Shown one piece after another: positions 17,957 to 26,711 of a stretch of DNA of 26,711 bases (positions are counted from its first letter, which is position 1; the number at the start of each line of letters is the position of its first letter). Source of the stretch: Nemertoderma westbladi (taxonomy: Eukaryota; Xenacoelomorpha; Nemertodermatida; Nemertodermatidae); the NCBI GenBank assembly GCA_032718475.1, contig JAUCBJ010002645.1, forward strand, positions 1-26,711, read 5' to 3'. A program made the translations under genes and the position numbers. The notes under the pieces were generated by a model that was not told the origin of the DNA, ran no database searches, and saw only the letters and a list, made by a program, of their open reading frames with translations.

Positions 17957-20900
17957 AAAATTAGTGTAGGTCCGTACATATTATGTAAGTAAAATTAGTG
18001 TAGGTCCGTACATATTATGTAAGTAAAATTAGTGTAGGTCCGTACATATTATGTAAGTAAAATTAGTGTAGGTCCGTACATATTATGTAAGTAAAATTAG
18101 TGTAGGTCCGTACATATTATGTAAGTAAAATTAGTGTAGGTCCGTACATATTATGTAAGTAAAATTAGTGTAGATCCATACATATTATGTAAGTAAAATT
18201 AGTGTAGGTCCGTACATATTATGTAAGTAAAATTAGTGTAGGTCCGTACATATTATGTAAGTAAAATTAGTGTAGGTCCCTGGTCCATACATATTATGTA
18301 AGTAAAATTAGTGTAGATCCATACATATTATGTAAGTAAAATTAGTGTAGGTCCGTACATATTATGTAAGTAAAATTAGTGTAGGTCCGTACATATTATG
18401 TAAGTAAAATTAGTGTAGGTCCATACATATTATGTAAGTAAAATTAGTGTAGGTCCGTACATATTATGTAAGTAAAATTAGTGTAGGTCCGTACATATTA
18501 TGTAAGTAAAATTAGTGTAGGTCCGTACATATTATGTAAGTAAAATTAGTGTAGATCCATACATATTATGTAAGTAAAATTAGTGTAGGTCCGTACATAT
18601 TATGTAAGTAAAATTAGTGTAGGTCCGTACATATTATGTAAGTAAAATTAGTGTAGGTCCGTACATATTATGTAAGTAAAATTAGTGTAGGTCCGTACAT
18701 ATTATGTAAGTAAAATTAGTGTAGGTCCGTACATATTATGTAAGTAAAATTAGTGTAGATCCATACATATTATGTAAGTAAAATTAGTGTAGGTCCATAC
18801 ATATTATGTAAGTAAAATTAGTGTAGGTCCGTACATATTATGTAAGTAAAATTAGTGTAGGTCCGTACATATTATGTAAGTAAAATTAGTGTAGGTCCGT
18901 ACATATTATGTAAGTAAAATTAGTGTAGGTCCGTACATATTATGTAAGTAAAATTAGTGTAGGTCCGTACATATTATGTAAGTAAAATTAGTGTAGATCC
19001 ATACATATTATGTAAGTAAAATTAGTGTAGGTCCGTACATATTATGTAAGTAAAATTAGTGTAGGTCCGTACATATTATGTAAGTAAAATTAGTGTAGGT
19101 CCATACATATTATGTAAGTAAAATTAGTGTAGGTCCGTACATATTATGTAAGTAAAATTAGTGTAGGTCCGTACATATTATGTAAGTAAAATTAGTGTAG
19201 GTCCGTACATATTATGTAAGTAAAATTAGTGTAGATCCATACATATTATGTAAGTAAAATTAGTGTAGGTCCGTACATATTATGTAAGTAAAATTAGTGT
19301 AGGTCCGTACATATTATGTAAGTAAAATTAGTGTAGGTCCGTACATATTATGTAAGTAAAATTAGTGTAGGTCCGTACATATTATGTAAGTAAAATTAGT
19401 GTAGGTCCGTACATATTATGTAAGTAAAATTAGTGTAGATCCATACATATTATGTAAGTAAAATTAGTGTAGGTCCGTACATATTATGTAAGTAAAATTA
19501 GTGTAGGTCCGTACATATTATGTAAGTAAAATTAGTGTAGGTCCATACATATTATGTAAGTAAAATTAGTGTAGGTCCGTACATATTATGTAAGTAAAAT
19601 TAGTGTAGGTCCATACATATTATGTAAGTAAAATTAGTGTAGGTCCATACATATTATGTAAGTAAAATTAGTGTAGGTCCGTACATATTATGTAAGTAAA
19701 ATTAGTGTAGGTCCGTACATATTATGTAAGTAAAATTAGTGTAGGTCCGTACATATTATGTAAGTAAAATTAGTGTAGGTCCGTACATATTATGTAAGTA
19801 AAATTAGTGTAGGTCCATACATATTATGTAAGTAAAATTAGTGTAGGTCCCTGGTCCATACATATTATGTAAGTAAAATTAGTGTAGGTCCATACATATT
19901 ATGTATGTAAAATTAGTGTAGGTCCATACATATTATGTAAGTAAAATTAGTGTAGGTCCATACATATTATGTAAGTAAAATTAGTGTAGGTCCGTACATA
20001 TTATGTAAGTAAAATTAGTGTAGGTCCGTACATATTATGTAAGTAAAATTAGTGTAGGTCCGTACATATTATGTAAGTAAAATTAGTGTAGGTCCATACA
20101 TATTATGTAAGTAAAATTAGTGTAGGTCCGTACATATTATGTAAGTAAAATTAATGTAGGTCCATACATATTATGTAAGTAAAATTAGTGTAGGTCCCTG
20201 GTCCATACATATTATGTAAGTAAAATTAGTGTAGGTCCATACATATTATGTAAGTAAAATTAGTGTAGGTCCGTACATATTATGTAAGTAAAATTAGTGT
20301 AGGTCCATACATATTATGTAAGTAAAATTAGTGTAGGTCCGTACATATTATGTAAGTAAAATTAGTGTAGGTCCGTACATATTATGTAAGTAAAATTAGT
20401 GTAGGTCCGTACATATTATGTAAGTAAAATTAGTGTAGGTCCCTGGTCCATACATATTATGTAAGTAAAATTAGTGTAGGTCCATACATATTATGTAAGT
20501 AAAATTAGTGTAGGTCCGTACATATTATGTAAGTAAAATTAGTGTAGGTCCATACATATTATGTAAGTAAAATTAGTGTAGGTCCGTACATATTATGTAA
20601 GTAAAATTAGTGTAGGTCCGTACATATTATGTAAGTAAAATTAGTGTAGGTCCGTACATATTATGTAAGTAAAATTAGTGTAGGTCCCTCGTCCATACAT
20701 ATTATGTAAGTAAAATTAGTGTAGGTCCGTACATATTATGTAAGTAAAATTAGTGTAGGTCCATACATATCATGTAAGTAAAATTAGTGTAGGTCCGTAC
20801 ATATTATGTAAGTAAAATTAGTGTAGGTCCGTACATATTATGTAAGTAAAATTAGTGTAGGTCCGTACATATTATGTAAGTAAAATTAGTGTAGGTCCAT

Positions 20901-22092
20901 ACATATTATGTAAGTAAAATTAGTGTAGGTCCATACATATTATGTAAGTAAAATTAGTGTAGGTCCGTACATATTATGTAAGTAAAATTAGTGTAGGTCC
21001 GTACATATTATGTAAGTAAAATTAGTGTAGGTCCATACATATTATGTAAGTAAAATTAGTGTAGGTCCATACATATTATGTAAGTAAAATTAGTGTAGGT
21101 CCGTACATATTATGTAAGTAAAATTAGTGTAGGTCCATACATATTATGTAAGTAAAATTAGTGTAGGTCCATACATATTATGTAAGTAAAATTAGTGTAG
21201 GTCCGTACATATTATGTAAGTAAAATTAGTGTAGGTCCGTACATATTATGTAAGTAAAATTAGTGTAGGTCCGTACATATTATGTAAGTAAAATTAGTGT
21301 AGGTCCATACATATTATGTAAGTAAAATTAGTGTAGGTCCCTGGTCCATACATATTATGTAAGTAAAATTAGTGTAGGTCCATACATATTATGTAAGTAA
21401 AATTAGTGTAGGTCCATACATATTATGTAAGTAAAATTAGTGTAGGTCCATACATATTATGTAAGTAAAATTAGTGTAGGTCCGTACATATTATGTAAGT
21501 AAAATTAGTGTAGGTCCGTACATATTATGTAAGTAAAATTAGTGTAGGTCCGTACATATTATGTAAGTAAAATTAGTGTAGGTCCGTACATATTATGTAA
21601 GTAAAATTAGTGTAGGTCCATACATATTATGTAAGTAAAATTAGTGTAGGTCCCTGGTCCATACATATTATGTAAGTAAAATTAGTGTAGGTCCATACAT
21701 ATTATGTAAGTAAAATTAGTGTAGGTCCGTACATATTATGTAAGTAAAATTAGTGTAGGTCCATACATATTATGTAAGTAAAATTAGTGTAGGTCCGTAC
21801 ATATTATGTAAGTAAAATTAGTGTAGGTCCATACATATTATGTAAGTAAAATTAGTGTAGGTCCGTACATATTATGTAAGTAAAATTAGTGTAGGTCCAT
21901 ACATATTATGTAAGTAAAATTAGTGTAGGTCCGTACATATTATGTAAGTAAAATTAGTGTAGGTCCGTACATATTATGTAAGTAAAATTAGTGTAGGTCC
22001 ATACATATTATGTAAGTAAAATTAGTGTAGGTCCGTACATATTATGTAAGTAAAATTAGTGTAGGTCCGTACATATTATGTAAGTAAAATTA
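17957..22092. repeat. 34-bp satellite array, about 120 copies
   Basis: Head-to-tail copies of GTAGGTCCGTACATATTATG followed by TAAGTAAAATTAGT. Each unit contains a perfect 13-base dyad, TACATATTATGTA, and a TATGTAAGT word matching the 5' splice-site consensus. Four unit classes are visible: GGTCCGTAC, GGTCCATAC, GATCCATAC, and a 41-bp form with an extra CTGGTCC (near 18280, 19851, 20198, 20443, 20688 as CTCGTCC, 21341 and 21654). The GATCCATAC class occurs only between about 18170 and 19435. The classes recur at regular unit spacings, so the array has higher-order structure. No frame is open through it. Confidence 0.98.
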
Positions 22093-22607
22093 AACATTAA
22101 GCAGCATAGCGGAGAATATTTTAGCTAGTTGTTACATTTGGATAATAAATTAGTCTGATTATTCTACGTTAAGCGGTTGTCTTAAAGTTGGGTGAGGTTC
22201 GCGAGTTCAGCGGTTTATATTAATCGGAAGCATAGCAGACAACAGACAGTAATTCTGCTGATTACAGTCAGCAAAGCTACAATACAGACCGCAGTGAAAG
22301 TCACATTATACGAATTAGGTGTTGAACTAATAAAACATTCTCCGAACGAATATTCGATTGCCTAGTGAACTACCCACATTCTCAGCGATTAGTGAACAGA
22401 CCGAGTGTTTGGAGCCACTTGCACTCATTTTCGTTGCTTGGGAGGTCAGGCCAGGATTGTTTTGGTTGATTTGTTTTGGCTTGATTTTGCTTGATGAAAT
22501 AATTATTTGTTCCATTGGTGAAAAATGGTATATATATATCAACAATGATATATTGGTGTATGTATATTAATACTTATATTGCCTTGTATTTGTAGTAGCG
22601 TGGCTAC
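22093..22607. other. unique spacer, no gene seen
   Basis: About 500 bp of unique sequence. A CGAATATTCG palindrome lies near 22345. Two overlapping frames of about 70 codons on opposite strands at 22327-22570 show no family motif, and I do not call either. Confidence 0.5.
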
Positions 22608-22680
22608 GGGATCGGGATCCGCAATTTTTGGGATTTGGGATCGGGATTACATTGTCCGGATCCCGATTTTCGGGATCGGG
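22608..22680. repeat. cluster of GGGATCGGGATCC palindromes
   Basis: GGGATCGGGATCC, GGGATCGGGATT, GGATCCCGATTTTC and GGGATCGGG follow one another within 73 bases. Such palindrome-rich stretches are typical of subterminal regions of hAT-like elements (compare the CCGGAATT cluster at 940-1025). The word GGATCCCGATTTTC at 22658-22671 recurs with one change in the last 14 bases of the window (26698-26711). Confidence 0.5.
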
Positions 22681-22749
22681 TTTTTTAATTTTATTGTTAT
22701 TATATTTTGTTCATTATTTTTGTTTTTTACAAAAATTTTTGTTTTTGTT

Positions 22750-24740
22750 ATTGTCAAAAAATGCGCCAGGCGCAAGTATGTGGGCAGTTTGGAGTCAGAC
22801 CTTTCTACACGGTATAGCAAAGACCATTTTACGGTACCAACTGGAACAGTGAACTTCTTTCCATATAGTTCGTAATCGAATCTTGTACCAATAACGAAAA
22901 CATTCTTGTTAGCCAAATTATTCCTGATGTTTTTAATCAAATGCACAGTACTGTATCATGCATTAAATATATAAGGGCCCCATGCGGATACGTTTGATTT
23001 ATAAACATCCTATATAATTGAGCGAATGTTGAAGTTGTCTGATATCATATCCATAGATGATGACGCTCCATCGTGAACTAGTTTAGTATTACATCCGTGC
23101 TCTGGGATGGCTTTGATAACCATTGGCACTGCTTTTCAGGCCGTTGATAATCCCAGTGGCCAGTTCTCCATCCTCGCATTCCCCAACTAATGCACCTCCA
23201 CTATGTTGTTCTTGTGCTTGGAGATACATTTCGTCCATGAGTATAACAACATCCGTTACTCATATGGCCTTGGCTTTTCAATCTCTGTAGGACATTTACT
23301 GTATCAATACTGACCAGATGTGATGTTCCTTAACAATCTTGTACTTTGTAATGGAATTTCCTTACTCATTAACTGCAAAAATGTAAAAAAATTATTTATG
23401 GTACTAGTGTAGTATACTTACAGTACACCACCCTCCAAATTTTTTATAACGTTTTATCAATTTATAAATATTTTTATTATTATTTTTACTAACCTTATAA
23501 GCCGAAAGAGACGTATATCGTAACATTAGCGCCATTCGGATCTCATCAGCATCATACTTTGGCAGTCCCTGTGGTTGGTAAAATTGTTTGTCCAGAAGTC
23601 GCTGTATATTGCTTTGTCCTTCTCTTCACCGGTTTACCTTACAGTAGTTAAGGAGGTTGATCACCAAAGATGTCGAGTTGGGTTTTGCATACTGCAAACA
23701 CCTGCAACACAAAGTATTCACTGTAGAATTCTCAGCATTTTAAAAACGTCCCTATTAGTAAACGATGTGGGGCGAGACATGTCGACTGGCATGCCATTAG
23801 CGAACAACAACTATGGGTGAAACCAAAATGTGTGTCAGTGTCTGTGATATTTAGATGTCTGATGTGTACAATAATTCTCAGATCAATAATTGCACCAGTC
23901 GCTCTGTATTGCCTCAACCCCTTTGACTCCTCCAACACTCTAACAGAATGTATTGACTCACTGACTGATTGTCAGTCAGGCGCCCTGTCTGTCAGTCAGA
24001 CATTCGACCTTTATTTATATAATAAAGTGACACAATAAATGGAACTGTTCCCAAAATAAATATGAAAATCAAAATATGAAAAAAGTCCGACATTTACTAA
24101 CCTGAGAAATTGGAGGGAGTGGAAGAGGTGATCCCTCATATGATAGTTTTACATTCAGTTCCTTGCTAATAGTAATGCTTTCCTTAATGTCTGGTATTGT
24201 AGAGTCCTTAAATGCGATCTTGAAAATGATTATGATCTTTTCTTCTTCAACCTTTACGTTGTAAACTGTGCTAATCTCCGGCTCCTTAATATATGCTAAT
24301 ATGTCATCAAACATAAACACACGTGTTATCTTGTTAAAGAGCTCCAGCTCCGTGTTCTCCTCTTTATATCTCTTACGTGGGGGCGGGCGCGGTAAACTGA
24401 TATCCTCAGTTGGTTGCGGTACCGTATCAGGAGGGTAAATAGTTGGTATAGAATTCGATGCCAATGAGTGGCAAGATTCGTATCTTTTGATATATTTTTC
24501 TTCAAAATGAAGCAGGCACAGTCTAGATAACTTTGTTGGTTCCCACGATTTTCCTTTATTGGTATCTTTGCTGCAGTTTACTTACATTACAAATAAATTG
24601 GTACCATTTCCGATATTCTGGTGCGCTTTGTTTTGGAAAAGCAAACAGTGTTTGTGGGCGAGGTCGATGGTTGCGCGCTGCTGATGACTTGGAGGTCAAC
24701 TCGCTTCCTTACATCCAAGAAGGGAGCGCTTGTAAACCAT
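22750..24740 (-). pseudogene. decayed P-element/THAP9-like transposase
   Basis: Read on the minus strand from an ATG at 24740. THAP domain (24740-24480), in pieces: MVYKRSLLGC, LFAFPKQSAPEYRKWYQF, then WEPTKLSRLCLLHFEEKYI, which holds the family's W-x-P-(T/S)-K and C-x2-H-F signature. NSIPTIYP follows, like the AVPTIF box. The second of the exons then runs to a donor CAG|GTTAGT at 24102. The next exon (23691-23494) has FYQPQGLPKYDADEIRMALM and one in-frame stop, and ends AAG|GTTAGT. The last begins at 23372 (TTTTGCAG acceptor). It carries the RNase H-like strand motif VVILMDEMYLQAQE, then VPMVIKAIPEHGCNTKLVHDG, and HLIKNIRNNLANKN of the insertion domain. Both introns (410 and 121 bp) are phase 0. 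Frameshifts lie in the THAP domain and at about 23307, 23260 and 23130, with stops near 22996 and 22960. The C-terminus is missing. One zinc-binding Cys appears mutated (CGC at the expected place). Confidence 0.85.
24102..24570 (-). pseudogene. best-preserved exon of the P/THAP9-like transposase
   Basis: This exon stays open from the second half of the THAP domain (VNCSKDTNKGKSWEPTK) to the donor at 24102, about 155 codons with no stop. After the THAP zinc-binding CLLHF and NSIPTIYP comes a proline-rich, basic segment (PRPPPRKRYKEE), then a charged stretch and a hydrophobic strand (EEKIIIIFKIAF). Its preservation contrasts with the broken exons on both sides, but it is too short to prove selection. 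Confidence 0.75.
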
Positions 24741-25127
24741 CTCAAGGATTGGATAAATGCCGTACAGATGAAACAAGGACGGTTGATGTAGAACAGAAGC
24801 TATGTACTACAGTAGCCAGTAACTTTAATACTACCAGTAACTTTAATACTACCAGTAACCATAATACCAGTAACTTTAGCCAGTAACAGTAGTAGTATTA
24901 CTACAGTAATAATACCTTACGTTAAATTTTTGTTGTATTATTAGAAACACTAGCTATAGGCTAATAAATACAAGTAACGTTTAAATTCGGCAAAGTACAA
25001 TATTATATAATTGACTTACTGATTTATTATTATAAATACTGACTGGAAGGTTAATTGCGTTATCTTCTGCATTTAAATTTTCGGGAACAGTTCTGTATGC
25101 AGTCGCATTTTTATAACGTAAATCATT
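24741..25127. other. spacer with an 18-bp microsatellite, no gene seen
   Basis: Holds about four copies of an 18-bp word, CCAGTAACTTTAATACTA (24816-24890), then AT-rich unique sequence. No terminal inverted repeat of the P-like element was recognised here. Confidence 0.5.
24816..24890. repeat. 18-bp minisatellite CCAGTAACTTTAATACTA
   Basis: Two perfect copies at 24816 and 24834, followed by two shortened or substituted copies. Confidence 0.85.
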
Positions 25128-25141
25128 GTTACCATGGCAAC
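25128..25141. promoter_or_regulatory. perfect X-box (RFX-binding) motif
   Basis: GTTACCATGGCAAC is a full palindromic match to the RFX consensus GTNRCC-N(0-3)-RGYAAC. RFX factors switch on ciliary genes in animals. No gene that it could serve is visible within the window, so its role is unknown. Confidence 0.45.
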
Positions 25142-25149
25142 ATTGTAGA

Positions 25150-25223
25150 GTTCTAGAACAAAATATAATTATTATACACTAATCTAGAACATAAATAAAA
25201 TAAAAAATATAATGTTCTAGAAA
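25150..25223. promoter_or_regulatory. three TTCTAGAA-type sites, heat-shock-element-like
   Basis: GTTCTAGAAC (25150-25159), TCTAGAAC (25183-25190) and GTTCTAGAAA (25214-25223) lie about 32 bases apart. TTCNNGAA is the core of a heat-shock element, but a full site needs three adjacent units and none is present. They may only reflect a decayed ~32-bp duplication. Confidence 0.25.
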
Positions 25224-25360
25224 ATAATAATTAATTAATAATTTTGTGCTGGTCCCGCCATGCCCAATCTAGTAGTGTTCTTCACGAAACTACTACCAAA
25301 ACTGATTTGTAATAATAAATTAATTGTTGCGGGGTGGGGTGACTGACGGTGAATTAAGAA

Positions 25361-25836
25361 TATAATGAATGTAATAGGACAATATGATAATGCTCTCCAT
25401 AGCGAAAAATACCATGGTGTGTGTACTGAGATACCAGGACGGATAAAGAATTCGCTATGGAGTGGGATATCATATTTAGGCCAACTAATCACTCAAAGGA
25501 AAGTACAATTTTGACATTTCTGGCAAAGCACGGGAATAACGTTGTACTTTCCTTTGAGTGATTAGTTGGCCTAAATATGATATTCCACTCCATAGCGAAT
25601 TCTTTATACATCCAGGTAGCTCAGTAGTCTAAGTACACACACCCAGCTGAAGATATAGCTCAGTAGTCTAAGTACACACACCCAGCTGAAGATATAGCTC
25701 AGTAGTCTAAGTACACACACCCAGCTGAAGATAACGTGAACTTTGAAACATAGGTACCGGGTTCGAGCCCCGATAGGATTGGGTGATATTTTCCGCTATT
25801 GAGAGCATTATCATATTGTCCTATTACATTATTATA
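25361..25836. mobile_element. inverted-repeat element carrying a SINE-like promoter
   Basis: The arms (25361-25508 and 25542-25836) are near-perfect inverse copies over about 70 inner bases (CTTTGAGTGATTAGTTGG and on to CTCCATAGCGAATTC) and over about 40 outer bases (AATGTAATAGGACAATATG). The spacer is 33 bp. Between these blocks the right arm holds a full tRNA-derived segment, where the left arm has only a shrunken version (its inverse reads GGTATCTCAGTACACACACC). So the two arms come from one ancestor and have since diverged by deletion on the left and tandem expansion on the right. Confidence 0.85.
25611..25780 (+). mobile_element. tRNA-derived SINE-like segment with three A boxes
   Basis: TAGCTCAGTAG, a full match to the pol III A box TRGYNNANNNG, occurs at 25617, 25656 and 25695 as part of a 39-bp tandem repeat. 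One B box, GGTTCGAGCCC, follows at 25760-25770, inside a CGGG/CCCG stem that mimics a T arm. No full cloverleaf can be drawn and there is no clean acceptor stem, so I read it as a SINE-type promoter and not a functional tRNA gene. Confidence 0.7.
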
Positions 25837-26462
25837 GTATTACTAGAAAGCCATCAAGCTGGATTTAAACTAAACTGTCTTTTGGGACAAAATCAGAATA
25901 AGCGCTAACTTTCCCGGGTGCCAAATTTACTAACAGTAATGAACGGGAATGAACCTATCTGTCTCTAACTAGAGACGGCGTCAAGACGCCGTCAAGCAAT
26001 ACGGAAGTCATCAATTAAATGTAAATTCCATCAGCAATGTTTACCTATGGTCAGGAGGGAAGTGTTATTTACCTATGGTCAGAGAGAGATCCCACTCTGT
26101 AATTTGGCAATTGCTCAAATCCACTCAGCTGAATGGCACAGTAGTGTAAACATCCCTCAACAATGTTGAATGGTCTGAAGGGAAGTTTGACAGAAAGTAA
26201 TCTTAGACGCTAAATGTCATTCACTTATAAAACATTTTGCAATCCACAGTGAGTAACCTAATATATATAATAAACAGTGATTTTTACATTTCAAACTATT
26301 ATGTTAGCGTAGAATCATATATGGCTGATTAAACATACAGCCTTATAAACATACAGTCTCCACAGTATTAATTAATGTTGGCCTCATTGTGTCAAGTACA
26401 ATGAAAACATCTCCAATCATACTCTATACAACATTGGAGGTGTTCCATTAGTCTTCCCTAGC
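25837..26462. other. spacer, no gene seen
   Basis: Unique sequence. It includes the perfect palindrome at 25974-25993 and a short duplication of TTTACCTATGGTCAG (about 26039 and 26070). No coding region could be supported. Confidence 0.5.
25974..25993. repeat. 20-bp palindrome GACGGCGTC-AA-GACGCCGTC
   Basis: A perfect 9-bp stem with a two-base centre, GC-rich in an AT-rich setting, followed by AAG so that GTCAAG occurs twice. Confidence 0.8.
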
Positions 26463-26653
26463 TTGACACTTGAACGGAGCCGCCTCCGCTTTGCAGGACA
26501 TTGCTTTCGCCGTGACAGCCCATGACTTTCTTGAGACGCATCTTAAAGGACACTGACCTTGAAGAAGATGCGGATGATCTAGCAAATGTCATGAGTGATC
26601 TGGCGGCGCTATTTTGTCGACAAGCCGGCACAGCATTCTTAATATATATGTAA
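26463..26653 (+). pseudogene. non-LTR retrotransposon reverse transcriptase, C-terminal fragment
   Basis: One frame gives LERSRLRFAGHCFRRDSP. After a frameshift near 26520 a second gives LKDTDLEEDADDLANVMSDL and ends in a stop at 26651-26653. The (R/K)LRFAGHC(F/W)R motif and a following D-T-(G/D)-L...DL...M-x-D segment are typical of the last part of LINE open reading frames, downstream of the polymerase domain. The region normally between them is mostly deleted. I cannot assign a clade. Confidence 0.65.
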
Positions 26654-26697
26654 TGCAGCTGCAATGCAGCATAACGATCGTAATAATATTAGTATTG

Positions 26698-26711
26698 GGA
26701 TCACGATTTTC
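26698..26711. other. possible start of another copy of the GATCGGG-type repeat
   Basis: GGATCACGATTTTC matches 22658-22671 at 13 of 14 bases, and the window ends there. The bases from 26654 to 26697 hold nothing I recognise. Confidence 0.3.

Noticed and set aside
17957-22092. CRISPR array
   Set aside because: The 34-bp units are contiguous with no unique spacers, and the DNA is clearly eukaryotic.
25611-25780. Functional tRNA gene
   Set aside because: A and B boxes are present but the acceptor and anticodon stems cannot be drawn, and the A box is triplicated.
26458-26664. 68-codon minus-strand frame
   Set aside because: It is the antisense of the reverse-transcriptase fragment, whose motifs lie on the plus strand.

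Overview
This is a window of animal nuclear DNA. It is AT-rich, carries spliced and decayed genes and is packed with tandem arrays and DNA transposons. The one complete gene is a SART3/Prp24-type spliceosome recycling factor, so the host is a metazoan. The fold-back element with tandem-repeat arms, the many AGGCCT and ACCGGT palindromes and the hAT and P/THAP9-like transposons suggest a marine invertebrate, perhaps an echinoderm. That placement is inference only.

Layout. 1-2683: a 31-bp and a 32-bp minisatellite (the second with G-quadruplex motifs), a complete non-autonomous hAT element with a perfect 8-bp target duplication (930-2196), and a 134-bp hairpin MITE (2365-2498). 2684-3240: one internal exon, plus strand, of an unrecognised acidic protein. 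3830-7664: a region bounded by a short inverted repeat, holding a 2.2-kb satellite of 39-bp and 33-bp monomers (4971-7210). 8218-10980: the SART3-like gene on the minus strand, with no introns in its coding region. 10981-15636: non-coding DNA with a perfect 710-bp tandem duplication and a ~68-bp array. 15637-17679: a fold-back transposon with arms of 0.7 and 1.1 kb and a 6-bp target duplication. 17957-22092: a 4.1-kb satellite of 34-bp units with higher-order structure. 22750-24740: a decayed P-element/THAP9-like transposase gene, minus strand, still showing its THAP domain and two phase-0 introns. 25361-25836: an inverted-repeat element carrying a tRNA-derived SINE-like promoter with three A boxes. 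26463-26653: the decayed C-terminus of a non-LTR retrotransposon reverse transcriptase.

The genes do not form an operon or a shared pathway. The SART3-like gene is the only intact functional unit visible. Everything else is one exon of an unknown gene, remains of mobile elements, or tandem repeats. The most interesting items are the P/THAP9-like transposase relic, the fold-back element, the two satellites with higher-order organisation, and the intronless SART3 gene with a duplicated start codon. I see no sign of a multi-gene system.
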